NCBI GenBank assembly: GCA_040880805.1
Contig: JBBDHW010000024.1
Location: 3,852-51,614 of the forward strand
DNA from: Acidimicrobiia bacterium
GTDB lineage: Bacteria; Actinomycetota; Acidimicrobiia; IMCC26256; DASPTH01
Direction: 5' to 3'
DNA length: 47,763 nt
Shown: positions 33,322 to 41,814 of the stretch, piece by piece
Layout of the letters: every line of letters starts with the position of its first letter
Numbering within the stretch: the stretch's first letter is position 1
The notes under the pieces: generated by a model
Databases searched by the model: none
What the model was told of the DNA's origin: nothing
The model's input: only the letters and a program-made list of their open reading frames with translations
Made by a program: the position numbers and the translations under genes

Positions 33322-35274
33322 TCAGGCGCCGAGCGCCTCGATGTCCACCCACTTGCCGCCGCACGCCTCGACGCCCGGAAGGGCCGCCCGTACCTCTGCG
33401 AGCAGCTCGGGCAGGAAGAGGAGTACCGACTCGGGCCGGGCGGCGGCGAGGCGCGAGGGTTCGACGATGGGAATGTCGGTGCCGGGCATCCGGCAGCCCT
33501 GCTTGGCGGGCGAGGCATCGGCAACCGCGGGCAGGAGTTCCCTGTCGACCCCCGCGCTGACCAGCAGGGCGGTGGCACGTGAGGCTGCGCCGTAACCGAT
33601 GACGGACCTCCCGGCGCGCCGCTCCGTCACCAGCCAATCGTGCAGTGTGCGGGCACTGGCGTGCGCCCGGTCCTTCAGACCGTTGAGCACGGTTGGATCG
33701 CGTACTCCGGCACGGGCCTCCGCGGTAAGGACGGACTGCACCGAGGCATGAGGCTCGCACCGTGCGTCGGCATTCCGGCCTGCCGCCATCAACACCGTGC
33801 CCCCGTACAGTTCGAACTGCCACACCCGGCGCGGGGACCACCCTTCGGCGGCCAGCATGCTCGTCAACGCGGTCGTCGAGTAGTAGGCGTAGTGGCCGTG
33901 CCGAAGCGCGTTCCACTGTCCGAGGCGGACAATCGCCTGAAGCGAGTGATATTGCAGCAGCAGGTGGCCACCCGGCGTGACCCGCGAGACTCGCTCCGCG
34001 AGAGCCGCCGACTGGTCCGCGCCATGCATCATCCCGAAGCAGTCGAGGACGAGGTCGGCCGGTTGACCAGCCCCTACCGGAACCAGGCCGCGATCTTCCA
34101 GCAGTTCTCGCCACGAGCCGCCGTGCGGGCTGCCGTACTCCGCGACACTCGCTCCCTTCGACAGGAGCCCGTCGGAGGCCAAACGCTCGATGGCGTCTCT
34201 CGCCTGGGCGACGAGGGCCGCCGGCTCGACCCCCCTCGGTTCCTCGGGCACGGTGGGGTCCCCGACCAGCTGGGCGAGGCCACACGCGGAGCACAGCCAC
34301 ATCTGCAGGGGGTACGCCGGGTCCGGCTGCGGGTCGCCGGCCCGCGGGAAGTGGTCGCACGGGGGCTGGTCCCCCAGATCCAGCACCAGATCTCCGGATC
34401 GTCCGCCACACGCCCGGCACGCGACTTCACGCACTCCTCCCGTCCTCTCGAGTCCTCGATCGGCGCGGCCCATCGACTGCAACGTCTCGAGCGATGCACG
34501 AGCCAGGGGACCGATCCTGCCGCCGGACGCCCCCCTGGCCTCGAGGAGCTGCAGGGCGTTGGTCACGTCCTTGTGCAACATCCGATGGGTGTTCTGCACG
34601 TGCTCGGGGCTCTCGAGACCGGTTCCCAACCGTCCCCCCACAAAACCTCGGTAGGGGAAGTCGGTGAAGAACTCTGTGAGTACCTCCGACTCGATCCCGC
34701 ACTCGCTCCCGACCAGCATGGCGTCGTGCACGATCTCGACGTTGGCCGCGTAGAGGAGATTGAAGAGCAGCTTCACCTGCTGTCCGGACCCGAGCGCGCC
34801 GCAGTGCCGGATCAACCCCCCGTAGGCTTCGAGCAGCGGCCGGCAACGTTGGAGGAGCGCCTCGTCGCCTCCCACGGGGATCGGCAGCGTGCCGGCGGCG
34901 GCGCTCGTCGGTCCCCCGCAGAGCGGCGCGTCCAGCACGCCGACCTTGTATCGGTCGGCGAGCGCGGCGACACGCCTGCATCCCTCCGGTCGCATCGTGC
35001 TGTGCAGGATGAGCACGCTGCCTTCGCTCATCCCGTGAAGCAGCCCACCCTTGCAGACCTCGAGCACGTCAGGCTCGTCGGTTACGCACAGGCACACGAC
35101 GTCCGACGCAGCACCGAGCTCCACCAGGTTGGTGGCGACCCGCGCCCGCGTACCGCCGAAGGGTTCCAGTGATGACGGGCGTCGTGCCCACACCGTGAAG
35201 GGGAAGCCGGCTGCCAAGACACGCAAGGCCATCGGTGTACCCAGACGCCCGACGCCGACGAAACCGACGCGCAT
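33322..35274 (-). CDS. 3-hydroxyisobutyrate-dehydrogenase-like - C-methyltransferase-like fusion
   Basis: A 650-residue fusion. Residues 1-270 follow the beta-hydroxyacid dehydrogenase plan: '[14 protein letters not shown]' (NAD(P) site), '[17 protein letters not shown]' and the catalytic Lys168 in '[14 protein letters not shown]'. Residues 285-335 are the zinc-binding module of NDP-sugar C-methyltransferases (Cys286, Cys289, Cys328, Cys331). Residues 350-650 carry a SAM-methyltransferase-like domain with a reduced glycine loop ('[14 protein letters not shown]') and the C-terminal second Rossmann-like module ('[12 protein letters not shown]', '[15 protein letters not shown]'). ATG 35274 lies 10 bases after the deacetylase gene; an upstream ATG at 35313 would overlap it. 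The dehydrogenase could oxidise or reduce the sugar that the other half methylates. Confidence 0.85.
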   Translation of the reverse strand: MRVGFVGVGRLGTPMALRVLAAGFPFTVWARRPSSLEPFGGTRARVATNLVELGAASDVVCLCVTDEPDVLEVCKGGLLHGMSEGSVLILHSTMRPEGCRRVAALADRYKVGVLDAPLCGGPTSAAAGTLPIPVGGDEALLQRCRPLLEAYGGLIRHCGALGSGQQVKLLFNLLYAANVEIVHDAMLVGSECGIESEVLTEFFTDFPYRGFVGGRLGTGLESPEHVQNTHRMLHKDVTNALQLLEARGASGGRIGPLARASLETLQSMGRADRGLERTGGVREVACRACGGRSGDLVLDLGDQPPCDHFPRAGDPQPDPAYPLQMWLCSACGLAQLVGDPTVPEEPRGVEPAALVAQARDAIERLASDGLLSKGASVAEYGSPHGGSWRELLEDRGLVPVGAGQPADLVLDCFGMMHGADQSAALAERVSRVTPGGHLLLQYHSLQAIVRLGQWNALRHGHYAYYSTTALTSMLAAEGWSPRRVWQFELYGGTVLMAAGRNADARCEPHASVQSVLTAEARAGVRDPTVLNGLKDRAHASARTLHDWLVTERRAGRSVIGYGAASRATALLVSAGVDRELLPAVADASPAKQGCRMPGTDIPIVEPSRLAAARPESVLLFLPELLAEVRAALPGVEACGGKWVDIEALGA

Positions 35275-35284
35275 GCCGGCGCCG

Positions 35285-35962
35285 TCAGCCGACTTCGGTC
35301 GTCTCTGGTCCACCGGGCAGCACGATCGACTTGGCGCAGCCGAATGCCTCGGCGTAGCGCGCGCGGCATTCCATGCCGCGCAGCCGGGCCAGTCCCAGGA
35401 ACACTTCGTCGTCCCACCAGTCGTGGGCCTGCTGGGACGGGAAGCACTTGTGCAGCAGTTCCACCTTGCGCTGCACCGCGTCGGGCGTCAGCGGCACGTA
35501 GGTCGCCGCGCGGCCCAGGTCACCGTCCCACTTGGGGATCTCGTAGGCCAGGTAGAGCTCGTCGCGGAAGACCGTGGGGACGATCTCACCGATGGTCCGG
35601 TGGTCCTGGTGGAGGTCGGTGCCGGACGGGGCGAGGATGAGATCGGGTGACCACGACCGAGCCACCTCCTCGAGGACGCTCTTCACCCGGTCCCAGACCG
35701 ATGGGAGCCGGCCCTCGGGCAGGTCGTGCAGGTCGATCGTCAGCGGGGCGGACGGGAGAAAGGCCTCGGCGGCCTCGCGCGCCTCGGCATGGCGCTCCGG
35801 CGTTCCGGTGAGGACGACGTAGTGGGCCTCCAGATCGGGCACGCTCTGGTCCAGGCTGAGCAGCAAGCCGCCGGCACCGATCTCGATGTCGTCGGCGTGG
35901 GCGCCGATGGCCAGCACGCGCAGGGACCTGCCCGCGGGCGTCCCGAGACGGAGTGGTAGCAC
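35285..35962 (-). CDS. PIG-L family deacetylase
   Basis: A 225-residue zinc-dependent de-N-acetylase of the LmbE/PIG-L family. The signature 'AIGAHADDIEIGAGG' (AHxDDxE, about residues 18-32) and the later 'SGTDLHQDHRTIGE' supply the metal His and Asp residues. Members remove N-acetyl groups from GlcNAc-type sugars or related compounds. Its place between an RfbF-like nucleotidyltransferase and a methyltransferase fusion is shared by other glycan clusters, which points to work on a nucleotide-linked amino sugar or an unknown acyl sugar. It begins 6 bases after the nucleotidyltransferase stop. Confidence 0.85.
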   Translation of the reverse strand: MLPLRLGTPAGRSLRVLAIGAHADDIEIGAGGLLLSLDQSVPDLEAHYVVLTGTPERHAEAREAAEAFLPSAPLTIDLHDLPEGRLPSVWDRVKSVLEEVARSWSPDLILAPSGTDLHQDHRTIGEIVPTVFRDELYLAYEIPKWDGDLGRAATYVPLTPDAVQRKVELLHKCFPSQQAHDWWDDEVFLGLARLRGMECRARYAEAFGCAKSIVLPGGPETTEVG

Positions 35963-35968
35963 GGTCGA

Positions 35969-36835
35969 TCAGCTCGGCACAGCGTCGGCCAACGGCCGGT
36001 GGCCGTTCGAGGCGCTCGGGGGTGGACTGCCGTACACCGGTCCGGTCCTCCCGGATCGCTCAGGGTCCCAGATCATCCAGGGGCTCTCGGCGCGGTCGTA
36101 CATCTCCTCGAGCTGCGCGCGCTCCTTCACGGTGTCGGCGGGCGACCAGTATCCCTTGTAGGGGTAGGCGAGCACGCGTCCCTTGCCGACCAGCCGCGCC
36201 AGAGCCTCCTCGACGAGGTCCTCGTCTTCGGTCAGCTCGTCGAAGATCGCCGCCCGGAACAGGAAGTAGCCACCGTTCTCCCAGTAGCGCAGGTCGCGCA
36301 TGGGGGTGATGCTGGTGACCAGGCCCTCGTCGTCGATGTCCACGGCGTGGTGCGATGACTGGGGAGGCACCGCCAGCAGTCCGGCGACCGCGCTGCTCGC
36401 CCGGAAGCGCTCGATCATGTCGGGAAGCGGCGCATCGGTGAGGACGTCGGCGTAGTTCGCGAGGAACATGGGTTCGTCCGCGACAAACCGCTGGACCCGG
36501 CGCAGCCGTTCGCCGATCGGCGAGCTGAGGCCGGTGTCGACGAAGGTGATGCGCCAGTCGGCGATGTCGGTCTTGAACAGGGTCACCTCGCGCGCGCCCT
36601 TCTCCAGGACGAAATCGTTGGACTTGGTCTCGTCGTACTGGAGGAAGAAGTCCTTGACCGCCGACGCGCCGTAGCCCAGGCAGAGCACGAAGTCGGTGTG
36701 CCCGAAGTAGGCGTAGTAGCGCATGACGTGCCAGAGGAGCGGGCGCTCCCCGACGAGCGCCATCGGCTTGGGCGCGCTGGTGACACCGTCGCGCATTCGC
36801 ATCCCGAGGCCTCCACAGAACAGCACGACCTTCAC
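35969..36835 (-). CDS. RfbF-like sugar-1-phosphate cytidylyltransferase
   Basis: A 288-residue nucleotidyltransferase of the glucose-1-phosphate cytidylyltransferase type. The start motif 'VVLFCGGLGMRMRDG' is followed by 'KPMALVGERPLLWHVMRYYAYFGHTDFVLCLGY', which is characteristic for RfbF rather than for RmlA or ManC. A long insert with 'GEREV'-like strands and 'VDTGLSSPIGERLRRV' follows, then 'ENGGYFLFRAAIFD' and 'KGYWSPADTVKERAQLE'. It would couple CTP with a sugar 1-phosphate. GTG 36835 is preferred since GAGG lies 8 bases upstream; a GTG at 36844 is possible. It is the only nucleotidyltransferase in the window, so it may activate the heptose 1-phosphate. Confidence 0.82.
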   Translation of the reverse strand: MKVVLFCGGLGMRMRDGVTSAPKPMALVGERPLLWHVMRYYAYFGHTDFVLCLGYGASAVKDFFLQYDETKSNDFVLEKGAREVTLFKTDIADWRITFVDTGLSSPIGERLRRVQRFVADEPMFLANYADVLTDAPLPDMIERFRASSAVAGLLAVPPQSSHHAVDIDDEGLVTSITPMRDLRYWENGGYFLFRAAIFDELTEDEDLVEEALARLVGKGRVLAYPYKGYWSPADTVKERAQLEEMYDRAESPWMIWDPERSGRTGPVYGSPPPSASNGHRPLADAVPS

Positions 36836-36849
36836 GATGAACACCTCAT

Positions 36850-38082
36850 TCAGATGATCTCCAGTTCGGGGATCGGGACGACGAGCCGACAGCCCCAGGA
36901 CCGGACGTAGTCGAGCTGCCGGCTGATCTCGTCGCGGAGGTTCCAGGGCAGGACGAGGATGTAGTCGGGCTTGGTCTCGGCGAGGTGATCGGGGGAGTAG
37001 ACGGGGATGTGGGTTCCGGGCAGGAACTTCCCCTGCTTCGTGGGGCTGCGATCAACGGTGTAAGCGAGCAGGTCCGACCGGATGCCGCAGTGGTTGAGCA
37101 GCGTGTTCCCCTTGCCCGGAGCGCCGTAGCCCGCGACCGACCAGCCCGTGGCGGCCGCCCCCAGCAAGAACCCGACCAGGTCACTCTTGATCTTCCTCAC
37201 CTGCGCGGCAAAGCCGGCGTGCCCCTCCAGGGTGGACAGCCCCGCGCGGTCCTCGTCCTCGAGGACCTCCTTCACCCGAACGCCCGGCTCACCGGCGCTC
37301 TCCTCCGGACGGGCGTGGACCCGCAGCGAGCCGCCGTGGGTGTCGAGCTGCTCCACGTCCACGACCCGCAGGCCTGCCGTGCGCAGCGCGCACGACGACG
37401 TCCGCATGGTCAGGTACGAGTAGTGCTCGTGGTAGATCGTGTCGTACTGGGACCCCGCGATGAGGCGGAGGAGGTGCGGGAACTCGAGGGTGACCAGGCC
37501 GGTGTCCTTGACCAGGGCTCGCAGCCCGGCGGCAAAACCACGAATGTCGGGTACGTGTGCGAAGACGTTGTTGGCGACCACGAGATCGGCGCGGCCGTGC
37601 TCGCGTGCGATCTCATGACCGGTCCGGGAGCCGAGGAACTCGACGATGGTCCGCACGCCGCGGGCACGCGCCGCCTCTGCGACGTTGGCCGCCGGCTCGA
37701 CGCCGAGGACCGGGATCCCGGAGGCCACGAAGTGCTGCAGGAGGTAACCGTCGTTGCTGGCCACCTCCGTCACCAGGCTGCCGGAGGCCAGACCGAGCTG
37801 CTCGATCATCGCCTCCGCGTAGCGCTCGGCGTGCACCACCCAGGAATCGGCATACGACGAGAAGTAGGCGTAGTCCGAGAAGATTTCCTCTCCGGGCACG
37901 TAGCCGGGGAGCTGCACCAGTAGGCAGGACGGACACTGGCGAACGTGGAGCGGGTAGAAGACCTCGGGCTCGTCGAGCTGCTCGGCTGCCACGTAGCTCT
38001 CGCACAGCGGCGACATCCCGAGGTCGACGAAGGTGTGCGTGAGGTCGGCACCGCAGAGGCGGCACGCGCACTTGGACGGCAT
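36850..38082 (-). CDS. Zinc-binding class I C-methyltransferase (NDP-sugar type)
   Basis: A 410-residue SAM-dependent methyltransferase of the TylC3/NovU-like plan. An N-terminal zinc module (Cys7, Cys10, Cys50, Cys53) precedes the SAM domain with 'VTEVASNDGYLLQHFVASG' (about 104-122) and 'NNVFAHVPDI'. The 'YHEHYSYL' segment carries the His residues used for catalysis in relatives. The C-terminal module opens with 'GYGAPGKGNTLLNHCGI' and 'VDRSPTKQGKFLPGT'. Such enzymes methylate a ring carbon of 4-keto nucleotide sugars. ATG 38082 follows a GGGAG site. It is the first gene of block C and lies back to back with the flippase gene. Confidence 0.87.
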   Translation of the reverse strand: MPSKCACRLCGADLTHTFVDLGMSPLCESYVAAEQLDEPEVFYPLHVRQCPSCLLVQLPGYVPGEEIFSDYAYFSSYADSWVVHAERYAEAMIEQLGLASGSLVTEVASNDGYLLQHFVASGIPVLGVEPAANVAEAARARGVRTIVEFLGSRTGHEIAREHGRADLVVANNVFAHVPDIRGFAAGLRALVKDTGLVTLEFPHLLRLIAGSQYDTIYHEHYSYLTMRTSSCALRTAGLRVVDVEQLDTHGGSLRVHARPEESAGEPGVRVKEVLEDEDRAGLSTLEGHAGFAAQVRKIKSDLVGFLLGAAATGWSVAGYGAPGKGNTLLNHCGIRSDLLAYTVDRSPTKQGKFLPGTHIPVYSPDHLAETKPDYILVLPWNLRDEISRQLDYVRSWGCRLVVPIPELEII

Positions 38083-38306
38083 GAGGCTCCCAGTTCGGGA
38101 TCGACCAGTTCCGATCAGAACGAGCGCCGAGGCACGCCGGTTGATACGTCGCCAGGCTGCTCCCGGTGGCCCAGGAATCTTGTATCTGTGCTGCCCAATC
38201 CGGCTCATGGGGAGGAGTGGGCGGGACGGCGACGTCGCCGGCGACGACGCGGCACGCGCCCGGCGCCGAGACGCATGCCGTGCCCGACGAAGAGAGGAAG
38301 CCCACG
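38083..38306. promoter_or_regulatory. Divergent control region between blocks C and D
   Basis: These 224 bases lie between two divergent genes and must hold the promoters of both. I see no convincing -35/-10 pair or operator in them. A GAGAGGAAG ribosome site precedes the flippase start at 38307. Confidence 0.4.
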
Positions 38307-39659
38307 ATGATGATCGGCACGCGTCCCGATGCGGAACGGGCCGAACAACCGACGGGCGCGGCTCGCCGGTGGCTGAGCGCGAGGATCGGCCCACCGGGTT
38401 CGGGGCCGCGACGCGCGGCAATCACGATGATCGACCAGTGCTTCTCGTCTGCCTCCAACTTCGTCGTCGGGATCGTCGTGGCGCGAGTTGCAGGCCCGGC
38501 CGGGCTCGGCGCCTACTCGGTTGCCTACGCCGCGTGGTTGGTGTTGGCCGCGGTCCACCGCGCGGTCGTGACCGATCCGATGTCGATCAACAATGACGTT
38601 CGGCGACCGAACTCGAACGAACGGCTGCAAGCGGGCATGGCAGCCGAGGTCTCGCTCGGGGTGGTCATCGCTCTCGTATTCGCCGCGGTCAGCGTTCCCG
38701 TCATTCTCCTCGGACAGCGAAACGTCGGAATCGCGCTCTTGACGCTCGCGCCGTTCTTGCCGTTCCTGTTGGTGCAGGACTACTGGCGATGGTCCGGTTT
38801 CATGCAAGCGCGCCCGGGCCGGTCCCTCGCCAACGACACGCTGTTCAATTGCGTCCAGGCAACGCTGCTCGTCGGCCTCATCCTCGCCGGTTTGCGCTCA
38901 CCGTCGGTTGCGATCGTCGCGTGGGGAGCCGGTGCAGTGGCGGGTTCCGCGTACGGGCTCCGGCAATTCTCGGTGCGCGTGCAAACTCGTGGCGGGTACT
39001 CGATCGTGGCGTCTCGTTGGCACATGAGCAAGTGGCTCCTCGCGAGCAGCGTGTCCGGGTGGGCGAGCAGCCAGGCGTATCCTCTGTTCGCCGGACCTTT
39101 CGTCGGTTCCGTCGGTCTCGGTGGGCTGAAGGCGGCGCAGAGCCTGGTTTCCGGCCCAACACTCGTGCTGGGGCAGGCGGCAGGGAGCATCGGCCTCCCC
39201 GAGGCGTCCCATGGGCTCGAGCACGGCGGCTGGGTCAAGTTGCAACAGGTCGCACGCTGGATGACGCTCTGGTCCGCCTTGACCGTTGGCGTCGTCGCGA
39301 CCGTCGTGTTTCTGGTCGGTGGGAAACTGCTCGGTTGGATGTACGGCAGCGAGTTCGTGCGGTACGCGAGCACCGCGCGAATCATTTCGCTTGCTTGGCT
39401 CATTGCGGCCTTCTCGGGGGGCCCGATGCTCATCCTCAAGGTGACGAGAAACAGCCGTGCGTTGTTCAACATCGGCCTCGTCACCCAGGTCACACTGGTG
39501 ACTTTGATCATCGCGCTCTCGAGCACCGTGGGCGTGAACGGTACGGCATGGGCAATGGTCGTCACCGCGGCTGTCGGTGTGACCTTGCAGCGACGCGCAC
39601 GACGAGTCGTAGCGCGCGAGTACGCCACAGGCGTGCGACCCAGAGAGCAATACCGATGA
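38307..39659 (+). CDS. Wzx-like lipid-linked oligosaccharide flippase
   Basis: A 450-residue membrane protein with about 12 hydrophobic helices, in the style of the polysaccharide-biosynthesis/MOP flippase superfamily. The start region after a 35-residue polar tail shows 'CFSSASNFVVGIVVARVAGPAGLGAYSVAYA', the typical first two helices with a Gly-rich turn. It would move undecaprenyl-linked repeat units across the membrane. ATG 38307 follows GAGAGGAAG. It overlaps the following glycosyltransferase by ATGA. No other flippase or ABC exporter is found in the window, so it is the best partner of the polymerase at 22656. Confidence 0.82.
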   Translation: MMIGTRPDAERAEQPTGAARRWLSARIGPPGSGPRRAAITMIDQCFSSASNFVVGIVVARVAGPAGLGAYSVAYAAWLVLAAVHRAVVTDPMSINNDVRRPNSNERLQAGMAAEVSLGVVIALVFAAVSVPVILLGQRNVGIALLTLAPFLPFLLVQDYWRWSGFMQARPGRSLANDTLFNCVQATLLVGLILAGLRSPSVAIVAWGAGAVAGSAYGLRQFSVRVQTRGGYSIVASRWHMSKWLLASSVSGWASSQAYPLFAGPFVGSVGLGGLKAAQSLVSGPTLVLGQAAGSIGLPEASHGLEHGGWVKLQQVARWMTLWSALTVGVVATVVFLVGGKLLGWMYGSEFVRYASTARIISLAWLIAAFSGGPMLILKVTRNSRALFNIGLVTQVTLVTLIIALSSTVGVNGTAWAMVVTAAVGVTLQRRARRVVAREYATGVRPREQYR

Positions 39660-40807
39660 GGAGTCGCTCGGGCCGCGTGGTCTTGGACTTGCGCGACGCC
39701 GGTCAAGGCCACACTGGCGTCTCGCGAGTCCTGAGAGAAATCGGAAGCAGGTTGCTGCTCCTCGAACCCGCGCGGTATCACGCGGTGTGCTCCGAGGCCG
39801 GGGTGCGGCTGCTCGACGGCGTTGATCGTGCTCGACTGACGGTCGTTCCTCCGCATTCGCAAGCGGTCTTCGAGCAGGTGACGCTCCCGGCGGTCGCGAC
39901 TCGGCTCCGAGCACGCGCTGTTTACAGTCATCGGGAGTGTGGCGCACTGTGGGGTCCACCACTCCTGCTTCATGTCCCCGAGGACCCCGAGATTCGCTGG
40001 CGACGGCAGCCGGTGCGACTGACCTCGCGGGAGGCCGGGCAGGCTCACGAGATCGCCCGGCGCGGTTACAGCCGGCTACTCATGAACACCGCGCTGAGGC
40101 GGGCACGAGTCGTCACCTCGACGCGCGCGACAGCGGTTGATCTGGAACGTCGGCACGGACTGCCCATCGATCGTGTGACGGTCGTACCGCTCGGGATCGA
40201 CCTCGATCGGTTCCGGCCGGTCCGGCGTAGCTCATCTGGAGACATTCCATACATGTTCCACTTGTCCTCAGACGATCCTCGCGAAGGCACGTCCGTGGTG
40301 ATCGACGCGTTTGCTCAACTGGTCGCCAACTCGACGGATCCCGTCAGGTTGATTGTGGCCGGCGAATTGGGAAGCAGGCGACAACCGGTCGTCGAGCTCA
40401 TCGCGAGCCGAGGACTCGGAGGGTTGGTCGACACCACGGGTCCAGTGACCGACGAGCACCTCGTCGAACTCTATTCAGGTGCCGCCGCAACCGTGGTGGC
40501 GTCGACGGACGAGGGCTTCGGCTTGCAGACGCTCGAAGCCCTCGCTTGTGGATCGTTGCTCGTCGCGGCGCCTGCGGCTGCGACCCGAGAAGTCGCTGCT
40601 GGAGCCGACGTCGAGTGGACACCAGTCGAGAGCGGACCGATGGCGGCGGCCTTCGAGGCGGTTGTGCACGATCACGCGCGCCGGCTGCGAGCATCGAAGG
40701 TCAATCGAGAGGCGGCAAGACGATTCTCGTGGGAAGCGACCGCTCGTTGTCTCGACCGCCTCCTCGGCGAGATGGCCGAACCGGGCCAGTGGTGCGCGCC
40801 AGCGTGA
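39656..40807 (+). CDS. GT4 family glycosyltransferase
   Basis: A 383-residue GT-B glycosyltransferase. The N-terminal half starts with 'VVLDLRDAGQGHTGVSRVLREIG'; a central 'VTSTRATAVDLERRHGLP' and 'VTVVPLGIDLDRFRP' lead to the donor half with 'YMFHLSSDDPREGTSVVIDAF' and 'TDEGFGLQTLEALACGSLLVAAP' (GT4 Glu motif). It probably adds a sugar to the repeat unit before flipping. It is coupled to the flippase gene by ATGA and ends block D. Donor and acceptor are not evident. Confidence 0.85.
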   Translation: MRSRSGRVVLDLRDAGQGHTGVSRVLREIGSRLLLLEPARYHAVCSEAGVRLLDGVDRARLTVVPPHSQAVFEQVTLPAVATRLRARAVYSHRECGALWGPPLLLHVPEDPEIRWRRQPVRLTSREAGQAHEIARRGYSRLLMNTALRRARVVTSTRATAVDLERRHGLPIDRVTVVPLGIDLDRFRPVRRSSSGDIPYMFHLSSDDPREGTSVVIDAFAQLVANSTDPVRLIVAGELGSRRQPVVELIASRGLGGLVDTTGPVTDEHLVELYSGAAATVVASTDEGFGLQTLEALACGSLLVAAPAAATREVAAGADVEWTPVESGPMAAAFEAVVHDHARRLRASKVNREAARRFSWEATARCLDRLLGEMAEPGQWCAPA

Positions 40808-40825
40808 TCGCCACCGTCGGCTGCA

Positions 40826-40839
40826 CCTCTCTATAGAGG
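40826..40839. terminator. Short hairpin between convergent genes
   Basis: CCTCT and AGAGG pair around CTAT in the 35-bp gap between the GT4 gene and the convergent coiled-coil gene. The stem is short and only a weak terminator at best. Confidence 0.3.
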
Positions 40840-40842
40840 CCT

Positions 40843-41748
40843 TCAGCGGGCGCGGCCGAAGAAGCGGCGTTTGCGCTTGGTACCGGCATCCGCCTCGTCG
40901 CGCCAGAAGTAGTCCGTGGCCGGTGCCCCGCCGTTGTCCGTGGCAGGGGCTTTCGCGTCGGGGGTCGACTCCGGTGGTCGCCAGCTCACTTTCAGTGGTG
41001 CCGGGTGTTGGGTCGAGCCCACGGGTGCGTCGTGCGGCATCGGCGCGGGCGTGGGTGGCGCGGGGGCGGGCGTGGGTGGCGCGGGGGCGGGCCCGGGCGA
41101 CGAGGACGCGGACGGCGCGTGCTCGACCTCGGCCTTGGCCGTCGCGCGTGCCGCGGCAACGATCCGCGCGCCCTCGACGCGTGCCTGCTCGACCATCTGC
41201 CGGCGCTCAGCGTCGAGGCGGCGGGCGAACGCGGCGACTTCGTCGACTGCTGCGGCACGGATGCGCGCCGCCTCGGCATGCGCTTCAGCGATCACCCCCG
41301 CGCGCTCGACGGAACCGCTTGCCAGGATCTGTTCCCGTTCGGTGCGGGCTGCATCGCGTAGGTCCTGCGCGTGGCCTGCAGCTTCTGAGACCACGCGTAC
41401 GGACTCGAGCTCACCTTCGGCGACCACGGCGCGCGCCTCGGCAGCTGCGACCGCCATGCGCTCGCTCGTGGCAGCGCTGGCGGCCGCCCGGGCCTCCTCG
41501 ACGATGCGCGCGGCATCCTCCCGCGCGTCCGTTCGAGCGTCGGAACGGATCTGCGCGCTCTCGCGTCGCGCCTCGGCCCGTAGCTCGGCGCTCTCGACCT
41601 CGACGGCGACGCGGGCCTGGGCGCGGATCTCGGCGGCTTCGGCGTCGGCCACGGCGAGCTCGTGGCGGGCCGTCGCCCGCGCCCGCCGGAGGACGGCGAC
41701 GGCCTTGCGCCGCAGCCGCTTGGCCGACTTCTTGGTCTGCTTGCTCAC
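40843..41748 (-). CDS. Alanine-rich coiled-coil protein with Pro-Ala repeat
   Basis: A 301-residue soluble protein. A basic start (Lys/Arg-rich, about 1-28) leads into a long charged Ala/Glu/Arg helix (about 28-205) with strong heptad character, then a Pro-Ala tract with tandem 'PAPAPPTP' units (about 212-235), a polar linker and a basic C-terminal end 'KRKRRFFGRAR'. The layout recalls DivIVA/Wag31-like or ATP-synthase-b-like scaffold proteins, but I see no specific domain. It could be a cytoskeletal or polar scaffold. It is divergent from the acyl-CoA ligase, 66 bases apart. Confidence 0.6.
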   Translation of the reverse strand: MSKQTKKSAKRLRRKAVAVLRRARATARHELAVADAEAAEIRAQARVAVEVESAELRAEARRESAQIRSDARTDAREDAARIVEEARAAASAATSERMAVAAAEARAVVAEGELESVRVVSEAAGHAQDLRDAARTEREQILASGSVERAGVIAEAHAEAARIRAAAVDEVAAFARRLDAERRQMVEQARVEGARIVAAARATAKAEVEHAPSASSSPGPAPAPPTPAPAPPTPAPMPHDAPVGSTQHPAPLKVSWRPPESTPDAKAPATDNGGAPATDYFWRDEADAGTKRKRRFFGRAR

Positions 41749-41814
41749 AGGCTACCAGCGTACGGACTGTCCGTCTTAGGCTCGCGGATCCTGCCGGACT
41801 CTGGGGGTGCTCTG

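Noticed and set aside
35969-36835. Reading the nucleotidyltransferase as RmlA (dTTP) or ManC (GTP)
   Set aside because: The 'LLWHVMRYYAYFGHTDFVLCLGY' type region and overall length match the RfbF cytidylyltransferase plan better than either.
40991-41300. Low-complexity GC-rich tandem repeat as a possible CRISPR or satellite
   Set aside because: It is the Pro-Ala coding tract of the coiled-coil protein; units are short, imperfect and in frame, without spacers.
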